Below, one piece after another: positions 55,878 to 64,000 of a stretch of 64,000 nt of DNA. The DNA is from Temperatibacter marinus (GTDB lineage: Bacteria; Pseudomonadota; Alphaproteobacteria; Sphingomonadales; Kordiimonadaceae). Both the position numbers and the translations under genes were made by a program. Below the pieces are notes generated by a model, which did no database searches, was not told the DNA's origin, and was given only the letters and a program-made list of their open reading frames with translations. The stretch's first letter is position 1. Each line of letters opens with the position of its first letter. The stretch covers positions 2,538,501 through 2,602,500 of the forward strand of contig NZ_CP123872.1 of the NCBI RefSeq assembly GCF_031598375.1, in the 5' to 3' direction.

Positions 55878-56951
55878 ATGACGAATAATAAAAAAATAAA
55901 GGTCGGAATATTAGGGGCCAGTGGATACACAGGTAGCGATCTGGTGCGATTATTGATTAATCACCCTAATGTAGACATTAAGCTGCTAACGGCAGAACGT
56001 AAAGCTGGTCAAACAATGGCGGATATCTTTCCTCACTTTATCGGGCATGACTTGCCTATTCTTAACAAAATTGGGGAGATAGACTGGGCCACCGTCGAGG
56101 TGGATGTTATTTTTTGCGCTCTGCCTCATGCTACCAGTCAAGAAATCATCAAGGGTATCTTTGAACAAACCAGTGGTAAGAAACAGATAAAAGTCATTGA
56201 TTTATCAGCAGACTTTAGATTGAGAGACCCAGATACATATAAACGATGGTACGGCAATGACCATACGGCTATAGCCCTACAGCCCCGCGCTATTTATGGT
56301 CTTACTGAATATTATCGTGAGAGCGTTAAGAGTGCCGATCTCGTTGCCTGTCCTGGATGTTATCCAACTGCTATATTACTTGCTTTAAAACCTTTGCTGA
56401 AACAAGATCTGATTAAATCTGAAGATATCATAATTGACGCTAAATCTGGCGTTACCGGTGCAGGAAGAAGCTTACGCGAAAGTAATCTCTTTACAGAAGT
56501 GAGCGAAGCGATGAACCCTTACGGCGTCGGTCATCACCGTCATATGCCAGAAATTGAGCAGGAATTGTCCGTTTCTGCAGAGTCTGCCGTTACGATGAGT
56601 TTCACCCCCCATCTTGTCCCTATGAATAGGGGGGAGCTTATTACTGCCTATGTAAAACTTGAAGAGAATAAAACCATAGAAGACCTAAGAAAAGGTCTTG
56701 CTGTCACATGCGATAAAGAACATTTCATGACACTCTTAAAGGAAGACCAAATGCCCGCAACACGGATGGTTAGAGGGTCTAACAATTTTGTTGTGAATGT
56801 CTATAAAGATCGCATTAAGGGACGTGCAATTGTCATTGCCGCTATAGATAACCTAGTCAAGGGTTCAAGTGGCCAAGCAATACAGAATATGAATGTCATG
56901 ATGGGGCTGGATGAAGAGTGTGGCTTGAAGCAAGTTGCATTGTTTCCATAA
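55878..56951 (+). CDS. argC: N-acetyl-gamma-glutamyl-phosphate reductase
   Basis: Third step of arginine synthesis, NADPH-dependent. 357 residues, long (type 1) form. GILGASGYTGSDLVRLL binds NADP; the catalytic Cys is in LVACPGCYPTAILLAL (about 155); HHRHMPEIEQELS carries the acid-base His. ATG 55878 follows GGAG. The gamma-carbonic anhydrase gene starts 16 bases later, apparently in the same transcript. Confidence 0.97.
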   Translation: MTNNKKIKVGILGASGYTGSDLVRLLINHPNVDIKLLTAERKAGQTMADIFPHFIGHDLPILNKIGEIDWATVEVDVIFCALPHATSQEIIKGIFEQTSGKKQIKVIDLSADFRLRDPDTYKRWYGNDHTAIALQPRAIYGLTEYYRESVKSADLVACPGCYPTAILLALKPLLKQDLIKSEDIIIDAKSGVTGAGRSLRESNLFTEVSEAMNPYGVGHHRHMPEIEQELSVSAESAVTMSFTPHLVPMNRGELITAYVKLEENKTIEDLRKGLAVTCDKEHFMTLLKEDQMPATRMVRGSNNFVVNVYKDRIKGRAIVIAAIDNLVKGSSGQAIQNMNVMMGLDEECGLKQVALFP

Positions 56952-56967
56952 ACATAGGAAGAAACGA

Positions 56968-57570
56968 ATGACGCCTCTAAAAAGAGAAACAGACCTTGGT
57001 GGTACTCTTACCCCTTTCCAATCGATATGGCCTGAAATTGAGCCCTCAGCTTATGTCTTTCACGGCGCTCAAGTTGTAGGAGATGTTCACATTAATGCTT
57101 TATCGAGTATCTGGCATAATGTCGTGATACGCGGTGATGTAAATTACATTAGAATTGGCAAACGGACGAACATTCAGGATGGTACGATCATTCATGTTTC
57201 GACGAACACTTATCCAACTCTCATTGGAGATGACGTCTTAATTGCCCATATGGCAATGCTTCATGGGTGTACACTTGAAAACAATAGCTTTGTCGGCATG
57301 GGTGCCATCGTCATGGACAATTGCATCATAGAAACAGATGGTATGCTCGCAGCAGGGGCGATGTTAACAGCCGGTAAAGTCATTAAGTCTGGTGAAATGT
57401 GGGCAGGCCGGCCTGCAAAATTTATGCGACTTCTCACACAGGATGAAATAGAGAAGAACCGATCTATGGCACACCACTATCAGCAATTGGCCGAACAACA
57501 TCGCGCTGATAGTAAAGGAGAAAAAGGGGATCAATATCCCCCTAAATCTATGAAATATGCTTGGACATAA
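56968..57570 (+). CDS. Gamma-carbonic-anhydrase-like hexapeptide-repeat protein
   Basis: 200 residues from ATG 56968 behind AGGAAG. A left-handed beta-helix (PSAYVFHGAQVVGDVHINALSSIWHNVVIRGDVNYIRIG) carries zinc ligands His in GTIIHVS and the pair in VLIAHMAMLHGC, as in CamH/YrdA proteins. Some members are active carbonic anhydrases, others bind acyl-CoA-like ligands; sequence alone does not decide. Cotranscribed with argC, perhaps because carbamoyl phosphate for arginine needs bicarbonate, though this is inference. Confidence 0.93.
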   Translation: MTPLKRETDLGGTLTPFQSIWPEIEPSAYVFHGAQVVGDVHINALSSIWHNVVIRGDVNYIRIGKRTNIQDGTIIHVSTNTYPTLIGDDVLIAHMAMLHGCTLENNSFVGMGAIVMDNCIIETDGMLAAGAMLTAGKVIKSGEMWAGRPAKFMRLLTQDEIEKNRSMAHHYQQLAEQHRADSKGEKGDQYPPKSMKYAWT

Positions 57571-57590
57571 ATCATAACACATCCATCTAT

Positions 57591-57621
57591 AAAAAAAGGC
57601 CTTCATTAAGAAGGCCTTTTT
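57591..57621. terminator. Bidirectional terminator between gamma-CA and PuuD-like genes
   Basis: AAAGGCCTTC pairs perfectly with GAAGGCCTTT around ATTAA; A run on the left, T run on the right. Confidence 0.9.
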
Positions 57622-57641
57622 GTCTAATTTTTGTATATCAC

Positions 57642-58202
57642 TTATGAAGACATACCAACCATGCAATACAGCATAGGGATAGAAAGCAGAGTATTCGTAC
57701 GACTAAAGAGCATTGCTGTACGAGCAGCAGCAGCTTTTGTATCTGCATCAGCTTCAACCATGCCTAAAGCTTTCTTTTGGTTTGGCCAAATAACGAACCA
57801 TACGTTAAACCACATGATAATTGCCATATACATGCCAACACCGATCAAACGGAAACCTTCTTCAAGCATGAAAGCTTCTTTCATATAGCCGCTCACCATT
57901 GCTACATAAAGACCTGTAACTAGTGTTGCCATAGCGCCCCAACGGAACCAGAACAAAGCTTCAGGAGCAATATGCTTCCCAACAGCTGGCTTTAGCTCAT
58001 CTGGAATAGAAGGCATTGTAGGTATTTGTACAAAGTTAAAATACCAAAGTAGACCAATCCACATTACTCCAGAAATTACATGTAAGTAACGACCGATGAA
58101 GTTAGATGATTGCCCATCGGCATCAAGACCGAATGATACAGCAAGCATCACAATGATGCCAACGATGACTGTATTGCGTAGTGACGATAAAATAGCGCCC
58201 AT
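57642..58202 (-). CDS. PuuD-like (DUF989) membrane protein without cytochrome domain
   Basis: 186 residues with four or five membrane helices. NFIGRYLHVISGVMWIGLLWYFNFVQIPTMPSIPDELKPAV is the signature start of urate hydroxylase PuuD-type membrane domains; FWFRWGAMATLVTGLYVAMVSG and MYMAIIMWFNVWFVIWPNQKKALG follow. True PuuD is much longer and ends in a cytochrome c domain that is absent here (no CxxCH). Conserved His in RYLHV suggests heme or quinone contact. GAGGGG precedes the ATG. Urate oxidation is therefore doubtful; a respiratory-chain accessory role is possible. Confidence 0.75.
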   Translation of the reverse strand: MGAILSSLRNTVIVGIIVMLAVSFGLDADGQSSNFIGRYLHVISGVMWIGLLWYFNFVQIPTMPSIPDELKPAVGKHIAPEALFWFRWGAMATLVTGLYVAMVSGYMKEAFMLEEGFRLIGVGMYMAIIMWFNVWFVIWPNQKKALGMVEADADTKAAAARTAMLFSRTNTLLSIPMLYCMVGMSS

Positions 58203-58343
58203 GATTATTCCCCTCAGTTGAATATTTGAGTGAGATGATTTTAACGATATTATACCTTTAGTACAAGCGAAGAATGCGCTTGACAGTATAGGTCAACTAA
58301 TTAACTCGTGATTTTTGTTGAATTTTTTTGTGTATCGTTCCAT

Positions 58344-59174
58344 ATGGACATCATGACGGATATTATTTTAGATACGGCAGATATTATACGCGACCTTGTA
58401 AAAAAGAATGACCCTGATCGCTATAAGTTAATTTTGCTCTGCTCTTTTCAGGAGCAAGCACGATTACTCGCGCTTACCGCTTTAAATTACGAACTTGCAC
58501 AATGTCTAACAGCGACGAATGAGCCGCTCTTAGCACAGATTAAGCTGCAGTGGTGGTACGAAGCTCTTGAAGAGGCAGCAAAGGGGGCTATTCGCAAGCA
58601 TCCGTTAATAGAAGAAATTGCTAAAGCCGATATTGAAATCTCCACCTTATTGGAACTTGTGACCGCTCGACAGGAAGAAAATGAGAGTGAAAGCCCTCCG
58701 ACCTTAGCGTCGACATTTGCCTATGCCGAAAAGACGGCTGGACAATTACACGTCTTTATGACTCGATCCAAGAATGCAGAGGCTATAGAAAAAGCATCCC
58801 TTATAGGCAGTGCCTGGGGATTAATTAGCCTTGTAAGAGGTATACTCTATCATGCTTCTGCTAGTGAAGGTCTCATTCCTACTGAGATACTCGCACAACA
58901 AAAATCACAAGGCGAAAAGCATTTTCAGGGTGATTTTGCAATCATAACATCGACGGCGGCTGAAAGTTTGCTGTCAGAGGCGACAGCACGTCTCTCCAAA
59001 GCGAAATCACTTAAGTGCAAGATGTCGAAAAATGAAAAAAAATTAATGAAACTGGGCTTAATAGCATCTCACTATAAGGCCATTATCCAAGATGCTGGCT
59101 ATAATCCAAACAAAATAAACATGGAAAAAGGCCAACTTGCACTCATGCTAAAGCTGGCCTTTAAATCTTTTTAA
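58344..59174 (+). CDS. Squalene/phytoene synthase-fold protein (NDUFAF6-like)
   Basis: About 276 residues. The trans-isoprenyl fold is recognisable: DRYKLILLCSFQEQARLLALTALNYELAQCL, IKLQWWYEALEEAAKG and LIGSAWGLISLVRGILYHASASEGLIPTEIL. The first Asp-rich DxxxD metal motif is replaced by NYELA, so prenyl-transfer activity is unlikely. This is the NDUFAF6 type, an assembly factor for respiratory complex I conserved in mitochondria and alphaproteobacteria. Start uncertain: ATG 58344 and ATG 58353 are both possible. Confidence 0.8.
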   Translation: MDIMTDIILDTADIIRDLVKKNDPDRYKLILLCSFQEQARLLALTALNYELAQCLTATNEPLLAQIKLQWWYEALEEAAKGAIRKHPLIEEIAKADIEISTLLELVTARQEENESESPPTLASTFAYAEKTAGQLHVFMTRSKNAEAIEKASLIGSAWGLISLVRGILYHASASEGLIPTEILAQQKSQGEKHFQGDFAIITSTAAESLLSEATARLSKAKSLKCKMSKNEKKLMKLGLIASHYKAIIQDAGYNPNKINMEKGQLALMLKLAFKSF

Positions 59175-59178
59175 TCTA

Positions 59179-59820
59179 TTATTTGCTTAAACGCTGATTA
59201 AGATAGGTATTCACAGATACCATCAACTTATCAAGGCAGCCTTCAAAGAAATGATTCGCCCCTGGCACAACCTGGTGATCAATTTCGATTGATTTCTGAG
59301 CTTGCAATTTTTCAACAAGTTTAACGACAGACGAATCTTGTACCACATCATCATGCTGAGCTTGAATGATAGAACCGCTTGATGGGCAAGGTGCTAAGAA
59401 TGAGAAATCATAAAGATTAGCTGGTGGAGCTACAGATATAAATCCATTAATTTCTGGTCGGCGCATTAAGAGCTGCATTCCTATCCATGCACCAAAAGAA
59501 AATCCAGCAATCCAACTACCTGTACTGTTTGGGTTTTGTGTCTGAAGCCAGTCCATCGCTGCTGCTGCATCAGAGAGCTCTCCAATGCCGTTATCAAATT
59601 CACCCTGTGATCGGCCCACACCTCTGAAGTTAAAACGAAGTGTTGCGAACCCTCTGTGTGCAAAGGCATGATACATATAGTAGACGACTTTATCGTCCAT
59701 CGTACCACCGTATTGTGGGTGAGGATGCAAAATCAAGGCAATAGGAGCATTGTCTGATTTTCCAGGTTGGTAATGACCTTCGACGCGTCCTGAAGGTCCA
59801 TTAAAAATAATTTCAGGCAT
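59179..59820 (-). CDS. Alpha/beta hydrolase (dienelactone hydrolase-like)
   Basis: 213 residues. HPHPQYGGTMDDKVV near residue 33 is the oxyanion area of a widespread small hydrolase group; TLRFNFRGVGRSQGEFD follows; the nucleophile elbow is GFSFGAW (about 104-110); the final His lies in PGANHFFEG. The start was put at ATG 59820 because the conserved MPEIIFNGPSGRVEGHY begins there. It is divergent from the cysteine desulfurase genes, a neighbour relation often seen in alphaproteobacteria. Substrate unknown. Confidence 0.88.
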   Translation of the reverse strand: MPEIIFNGPSGRVEGHYQPGKSDNAPIALILHPHPQYGGTMDDKVVYYMYHAFAHRGFATLRFNFRGVGRSQGEFDNGIGELSDAAAAMDWLQTQNPNSTGSWIAGFSFGAWIGMQLLMRRPEINGFISVAPPANLYDFSFLAPCPSSGSIIQAQHDDVVQDSSVVKLVEKLQAQKSIEIDHQVVPGANHFFEGCLDKLMVSVNTYLNQRLSK

Positions 59821-59949
59821 AATATTTTTTCTTTGTGCTTGCTGAATAACAATTGTTAACACGTTTTATATATGGCAAATAACCAAATACGCAAGAGAAG
59901 ATAACGCAAAAGGCTAATTTCTATAGATTATTAGCTATGAGAACATACT

Positions 59950-61074
59950 ATGACGTCAATATATCTGGACCATAACGCGACAACACCGTTAGCAGAGTCG
60001 GTAAAACAAGCCATGCTTGAAGCGATGACCCTAACGGGCAACCCTTCCTCAGTCCATAAAGCTGGACGGGAGGCAAAAAGAACCGTTGAAGAAGCACGGA
60101 CTCGTGTAGCCGCCCTTGTTGGAGCCAGAGCCCGAGATGTGGTCTTTACTTCAGGGGGGACAGAGGCCAACAATCTTGCCCTTAAGGGGGCCCCAGCTGC
60201 ATCCTACCTAATATCGCCTATAGAACATGAAGCGACAATGGCCGTAGCGAAAGAATTGGCGGGCCAAGGCAAAGAAGTCTCCTACCTCAAACTCCAGGAC
60301 AATGGCCAGATTGACCTTGAAGACCTAAAAAACCAATTATCACACTTGCCGAAACCCACCTTAATCAGTGTGATGTTGGTCAACAATGAAATTGGCCTTA
60401 TTCAAGACCTTAACCCTATCATTCATATCGCAAGAGAGTTTGAAGCTTTTGTGCATAGTGACTGCGTACAAGCTGCCGGTAAGATTCCTGTCAATATAGC
60501 AGAATTGGACCTTGATTATGCCAGTTTTTCTGCCCATAAAATCAATGGCCCTAAAGGGATCGGTGCTCTTGTCATCAAACCCACATCCCCAATGGCTGCA
60601 CAAATCAAAGGGGGAGGTCAGGAATTAGGCCGACGATCAGGCACAGAAAACCTTATCGGAATCGCTGGCTTTGGCGCAGCTGCATTAACTGCGATGGAAC
60701 AGCTCTTTGAGACTGATCGTATCAAAGCTCTCAGAGATCATTTAGAAGCAGGACTTCGCCAACATACCAATGACATCCTAATTATAGCAGATAAATTACA
60801 TAGAACTGCAAATGTTTCCTGTATCGCTATGGAGGGAACAAACGGCGAGACACAAGTGATGCATATGGATTTAATGGGGATCGCAATTTCCAGTGGCTCA
60901 GCTTGTTCTTCAGGCAAAGTAAAGACCTCTCATGTGCTCTCTGCTTTGGGGTATAATGAAGCCATTAGCAATTCATCGATCCGGGTATCCTTAGGGGGTC
61001 ACACGACGAAAGAGGAAGTAGACGCCTTCATCAAAGCCTGGTGCACACTTTACGATCGGAAGAAAGGCAACTAA
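59950..61074 (+). CDS. Cysteine desulfurase, NifS-like (first of two)
   Basis: 374-residue PLP enzyme releasing sulfur from cysteine. YLDHNATTPLAESVKQAM at the N terminus, SGGTEANNLALKG, catalytic Lys197 in SAHKINGPKG, and persulfide Cys319 in SSGSACSSGKV. All key residues are present. It is shorter and more divergent than IscS proper (next gene, one base apart) and may serve another acceptor such as tRNA thiolation or cofactor synthesis. Duplicate desulfurases in this order are known in alphaproteobacteria. Confidence 0.92.
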   Translation: MTSIYLDHNATTPLAESVKQAMLEAMTLTGNPSSVHKAGREAKRTVEEARTRVAALVGARARDVVFTSGGTEANNLALKGAPAASYLISPIEHEATMAVAKELAGQGKEVSYLKLQDNGQIDLEDLKNQLSHLPKPTLISVMLVNNEIGLIQDLNPIIHIAREFEAFVHSDCVQAAGKIPVNIAELDLDYASFSAHKINGPKGIGALVIKPTSPMAAQIKGGGQELGRRSGTENLIGIAGFGAAALTAMEQLFETDRIKALRDHLEAGLRQHTNDILIIADKLHRTANVSCIAMEGTNGETQVMHMDLMGIAISSGSACSSGKVKTSHVLSALGYNEAISNSSIRVSLGGHTTKEEVDAFIKAWCTLYDRKKGN

Positions 61075-61075
61075 T

Positions 61076-62221
61076 ATGGCCAATTCCATCTATCTCGATA
61101 ATCAAGCAACCACACCTCTTGATCCAGCTGTTCTTGAAGTCATGTTGCCTTTTTTGACATCAAAATTTGGCAACCCACACTCGGCTAGTCATGCTTATGG
61201 CTGGGAGACAGAAGCCGCAATTGATGTTGCTCGAGCACAAGTGTCCAGCCTAATCAAGGCACAAGAGCCAAATGAGATCTACTTTACCTCTGGGGCAACA
61301 GAAGCTAATAATCTAGCCATTAAAGGAACCATGCAAGCCTATGGACGAGAACGTCCCCACATGGTGACAGTTAACACCGAGCATAAGTGTGTATTAGAAA
61401 CGATGAGATATTGCGAGAGTATGGGCTTTTCTCTCACAGTTGTACCTGTTAATGCAAAGGGATTAGTAGAGATAGACTCACTAGAGAAAGCCATCACCAA
61501 TAAAACAGCAATCGTATCAGTGATGGCCGTACAAAATGAAATAGGCACGATCCAAGACATTAAGACTATTGCTACTCTTGCCCACTCTAAAGGGGCTCTC
61601 TTTCATACAGATGCAGCGCAAGGGTTTGGTAAAATCCCTCTTGATGTTCAGGACATGACTATAGACCTTATGAGCATCTCCGGCCATAAAATTTACGGAC
61701 CAAAGGGAGTAGGGGCTTTATACGTTAAAAAAGGGGTGAGACTTGTTTCTCAAATTCATGGAGGTACTCAAGAAGACGGCCTTAGGGCTGGGACGCAAGC
61801 CCCTGCTTTATGCGCCGGATTAGGAATGGCAGCCTCTCTCGCTGAGACCTCAATGATAACAGAGCATACGAGAATAAGACATTTACAAGAGACTCTGCTG
61901 AATGCACTAATAAACCTTTATCCTCCGCTTGTTGTTAATGGCTCGCTGGATGAAAGATGGGTTGGTAATCTGAACATAAGTTTTCCAGGTATTAATGGAG
62001 ACAGGCTAATCGCCAATTTAAGAGCTATCGCTCTTTCAAGTGGGTCCGCCTGTTCTTCAGGATCCGCGACAGGGTCATTTGTCCTTAAAGCTCTCGACTT
62101 ACCCAAAGAATTAATTAGCTCATCACTCCGGCTAGGCATAGGCAGATTTACAACAGAAGAAGATATTCAAATTGCAATTGAGCATTTTAAATCTGCCTTA
62201 GAAAAACTAGGTAAGTTATAG
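61076..62221 (+). CDS. iscS: Cysteine desulfurase IscS
   Basis: 381 residues. IYLDNQATTPLDPAVLEVMLPFL, HTDAAQGFGKIPLDVQ and catalytic Lys205 in SGHKIYGPKG match E. coli IscS spacing (Lys206); the active Cys326 lies in LSSGSACSSGSATGS (E. coli Cys328). Supplies sulfur for Fe-S clusters and tRNA thiolation. The ferredoxin gene starts two bases after its stop. No iscU, iscA, hscA or hscB follows, so the scaffold must come from elsewhere (for example a suf system). Confidence 0.94.
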   Translation: MANSIYLDNQATTPLDPAVLEVMLPFLTSKFGNPHSASHAYGWETEAAIDVARAQVSSLIKAQEPNEIYFTSGATEANNLAIKGTMQAYGRERPHMVTVNTEHKCVLETMRYCESMGFSLTVVPVNAKGLVEIDSLEKAITNKTAIVSVMAVQNEIGTIQDIKTIATLAHSKGALFHTDAAQGFGKIPLDVQDMTIDLMSISGHKIYGPKGVGALYVKKGVRLVSQIHGGTQEDGLRAGTQAPALCAGLGMAASLAETSMITEHTRIRHLQETLLNALINLYPPLVVNGSLDERWVGNLNISFPGINGDRLIANLRAIALSSGSACSSGSATGSFVLKALDLPKELISSSLRLGIGRFTTEEDIQIAIEHFKSALEKLGKL

Positions 62222-62223
62222 AT

Positions 62224-62550
62224 ATGAAAGTATTATTTCTTAATCACACAGGAGAATTTCAGGCCAAATGGGAAGGACCGTCTGGTCTTTCACTGCTCAC
62301 GATCGCTCATGAATGTGGTTTAGAGATGGAAGGGGCCTGTGAAGGTAATATGGCCTGTGCAACCTGTCATGTCATACTTGCAGAAGCAGACTTTAAAAGA
62401 GTACCTATGGCCAGTGATGATGAAGAGGAAATGCTCGATTTTGTGCCTTTTCTTACTTCAAGATCTCGCCTTGGGTGTCAAGTCATTGTCGAGGAGTGTG
62501 AAGACGAGATGATCGTCACTTTGCCAAAGGAAACTACTAGCTTTTTATAA
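62224..62550 (+). CDS. fdx: Adrenodoxin-type [2Fe-2S] ferredoxin
   Basis: 108 residues. Cluster ligands Cys39, Cys45, Cys48 (CEGNMACATC) and Cys85 (SRLGCQV) have vertebrate-type/Isc ferredoxin spacing. Likely gives electrons for Fe-S assembly on the scaffold, in line with its coupling to iscS (two-base gap). The last gene of the desulfurase operon; no terminator is evident after it. Confidence 0.95.
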   Translation: MKVLFLNHTGEFQAKWEGPSGLSLLTIAHECGLEMEGACEGNMACATCHVILAEADFKRVPMASDDEEEMLDFVPFLTSRSRLGCQVIVEECEDEMIVTLPKETTSFL

Positions 62551-62616
62551 TTTCTCTTTACTTATAAAATCTCTAATTTAGTGTAATTTTAGGGATAAAA
62601 TTTTAAGTAAGGCATC

Positions 62617-63267
62617 ATGTTTTCACATCTTCAAGAATTCTCACTTACAGTATTGATGAGTACATTAATATTCAGCACTATTGTCATCTATTTCTGTAAA
62701 GACTTATGTCGCGATAAATATTCTATCAAACATTGGCTCATTGCAACATTGTTACAAGCCTTAGGTTTAGTGATCTATGTTGTCGGCACATTTTCTGACA
62801 TTCAAGCATTATTTTTTATAGGTCAAACACTCCAGATCTGGGCCGCACTATACTTCATATCTATTGTCATAAAATCATTAAACATTCAATTTAATCATAC
62901 CCTTACAAGAGGCTACGGCTTATTATCCCTCATCCTTTTAATCTATTTAAATTTCTATTATGTGGGTCCGTATATCTTTAACCTAATCATTGTGACCATT
63001 CTCACAAATCTCTTTTTTCTTTATGTGCTCGTAACGAAAGGCTCAAGCTTCTGGCGAACAAATCTCTATGGTAAACTTTTCTTTATAGCCTTTCTTTATA
63101 CATGCAGCGTTGGGATCATTCGCCTTTTCATTCATTATGATTATGGACTTACGGATATTGCAAATTATGGAGATATATCTGCTGTATATTTATTATTCAT
63201 AATCCTATATTTTCTATTAATTACGGCAGCAATCCTAAGTTATACTTTCAGAAATCCATCGGATTAG
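62617..63267 (+). CDS. Seven-helix integral membrane protein of unknown function
   Basis: 216 residues, almost wholly hydrophobic, about seven membrane segments starting near residues 10, 38, 62, 93, 118, 148 and 190. The pattern resembles the membrane sensor part of diguanylate cyclases (KHWLIATLLQALGLVIYVVGTF and LFFIGQTLQIWAALYFIS), but the chain stops after the last helix (FRNPSD) with no GGDEF or kinase domain. The next gene starts two bases later. I do not recognise the family. Confidence 0.68.
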   Translation: MFSHLQEFSLTVLMSTLIFSTIVIYFCKDLCRDKYSIKHWLIATLLQALGLVIYVVGTFSDIQALFFIGQTLQIWAALYFISIVIKSLNIQFNHTLTRGYGLLSLILLIYLNFYYVGPYIFNLIIVTILTNLFFLYVLVTKGSSFWRTNLYGKLFFIAFLYTCSVGIIRLFIHYDYGLTDIANYGDISAVYLLFIILYFLLITAAILSYTFRNPSD

Positions 63268-63269
63268 GC

Positions 63270-64000
63270 ATGACATCACTTCTATCCATTCAAACTGACA
63301 GTAACGTTCTAGTGCCTCTTTATGAAAACACTATTGACCACGCCAGCGATGTTATTCTTATTTTGCCCGCCATGGGCGTTAGAGCCTCTTTCTACAAAGC
63401 CCTATCCAATAGTTTTAAGGAACATCAGATAGCCAATTACATCCTTGAACAGCGAGGGCAGGGTAGAAGTATAGAAAAGCCCTCCAGACATAGTTCTTTT
63501 GGCTATAAAGACTATATTCTTAATGACCTCATGGGGGCGATAGAGCATATTAAACATAAGCATCCCAAAGCAAAAATTCACTGCATTGGGCATAGTTTAG
63601 GGGGACATATGGCTTTGACCTTAAAAGCTCTAAAACCCTGTAACTTTGACAATCTGATATTATGCGCTTCGGGATCACCATACATAGGGGCGTTTAAAGG
63701 AAAGCAATATTATGGTGGTAAATTTTTATGCTTCATTGCCCCCATGCTAATATCTATTCTTGGCTATTTTCCTGGCCAGTTTGTTGGATTTGCGGGTAAG
63801 GAATATCCACAGTTATTCAGGGACTGGCTTAACCTTGCTCGTGACGATCATTTTAATTTCAAAGGCTTAAATGACAATATAGAAGCACAGTTTAAAAGAA
63901 TTGAAGGCAACATTTTGTGTTTTTCTTTTCAAGAAGATGACTTTGCACCAATAACAGCCTCCTTATGTTTCCTGGATCGACTCGATTTGATGGAAAAGAA
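63270..64000 (+). CDS. Alpha/beta hydrolase, 3' end outside the window
   Basis: 243 complete codons are visible from ATG 63270 with no stop before the right edge. LILPAMGVRASFYKALS (about 34-50), LEQRGQGRSIEKPS and the nucleophile elbow GHSLGGHMAL (about 109-118) match the COG4757-type predicted hydrolases (serine aminopeptidase S33-like). The start lies two bases after the stop of the preceding membrane-protein gene, so the two are probably coupled. Substrate unknown. Confidence 0.85.
   Translation, partial: MTSLLSIQTDSNVLVPLYENTIDHASDVILILPAMGVRASFYKALSNSFKEHQIANYILEQRGQGRSIEKPSRHSSFGYKDYILNDLMGAIEHIKHKHPKAKIHCIGHSLGGHMALTLKALKPCNFDNLILCASGSPYIGAFKGKQYYGGKFLCFIAPMLISILGYFPGQFVGFAGKEYPQLFRDWLNLARDDHFNFKGLNDNIEAQFKRIEGNILCFSFQEDDFAPITASLCFLDRLDLMEK

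Noticed and set aside
1-64000. Search for tRNA, rRNA, CRISPR, insertion sequences, prophage, toxin-antitoxin pairs
   Set aside because: None recognised by eye in any intergenic stretch; all gaps are under 300 bases and no repeat arrays or transposase motifs appear.

Overview
The window is a contiguous piece of an alphaproteobacterial chromosome that leans AT-rich. It is almost entirely core (housekeeping) genome: no rRNA, tRNA, insertion sequence, prophage or CRISPR array was found. The alphaproteobacterial call rests on four things: two GTTC-N7-GTTC motifs (the LexA box form typical of this class); the block purM-purN / DUF2066 / AI-2E permease / hda-type ATPase / ppk1 / ppx / rnd / aspS; a short-form phosphatidylserine decarboxylase next to pssA; and an animal-type homodimeric NADP isocitrate dehydrogenase together with TrmFO, CtaA and an NDUFAF6-like protein. 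An order or genus cannot be assigned from this sequence alone; marine lineages such as Kordiimonadales or Emcibacterales are a guess.

Layout. 1-7.4 kb: 3' part of alaS, an anchored esterase, tag, icd, a LOG-family protein, a LysM protein and an orphan. 7.5-10.2 kb: psd-pssA (phosphatidylethanolamine synthesis), a SPOR lipoprotein and a 60-residue membrane protein behind a promoter bracketed by two LexA boxes. 10.4-16.8 kb: ppx/gppA-rlmE-phyH, then guaB behind a strongly structured leader, an RsmB-like rRNA methyltransferase and a TPR protein. 16.8-23.5 kb: two M28 peptidases around trmFO, DUF924 and an ABC-F ATPase. 23.5-26.3 kb: ndk, an NTF2-like secreted protein, purN and purM. 26.4-34.4 kb: DUF2066, AI-2E, Hda, Ppk1, Ppx and RNase D. 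34.5-38 kb: aspS and guaA. 38.1-40.8 kb: an AT-rich accessory patch with two methyltransferases, then a TM2 protein. 40.8-44.6 kb: glgA-glgC and panB. 44.7-49.8 kb: YfgM-like, bamB, der, ctaA and cutA. 49.8-52.1 kb: an oxidoreductase, then rplM-rpsI with two good promoters. 52.2-55.8 kb: a DsbD/ScsB-like reductase with a redoxin partner, then motA. 55.9-59.8 kb: argC, gamma-carbonic anhydrase, a PuuD-like membrane protein, an NDUFAF6-like protein and a hydrolase. 59.9-64 kb: two cysteine desulfurases, ferredoxin, a 7-TM orphan and a hydrolase cut by the window edge.

Functional themes. Purine and guanine nucleotide synthesis recurs (purM, purN, guaB, guaA, ndk). Polyphosphate metabolism has ppk1 and two Ppx/GppA paralogues. 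Other themes are envelope biogenesis (psd, pssA, bamB, LysM, SPOR), translation and RNA modification (alaS, aspS, rplM, rpsI, trmFO, rlmE, rsmB-like, rnd), glycogen storage, periplasmic thiol redox and Fe-S sulfur supply.

The two most interesting signals are regulatory. One is an apparently SOS-controlled small membrane protein (10014-10277), a candidate DNA-damage checkpoint effector. The other is a multi-branched RNA leader on guaB whose 10-bp closing helix buries the ribosome binding site (13288-13405). No stretch longer than 300 bases lacks a gene. All structure and promoter calls were made by eye, without folding or database searches.
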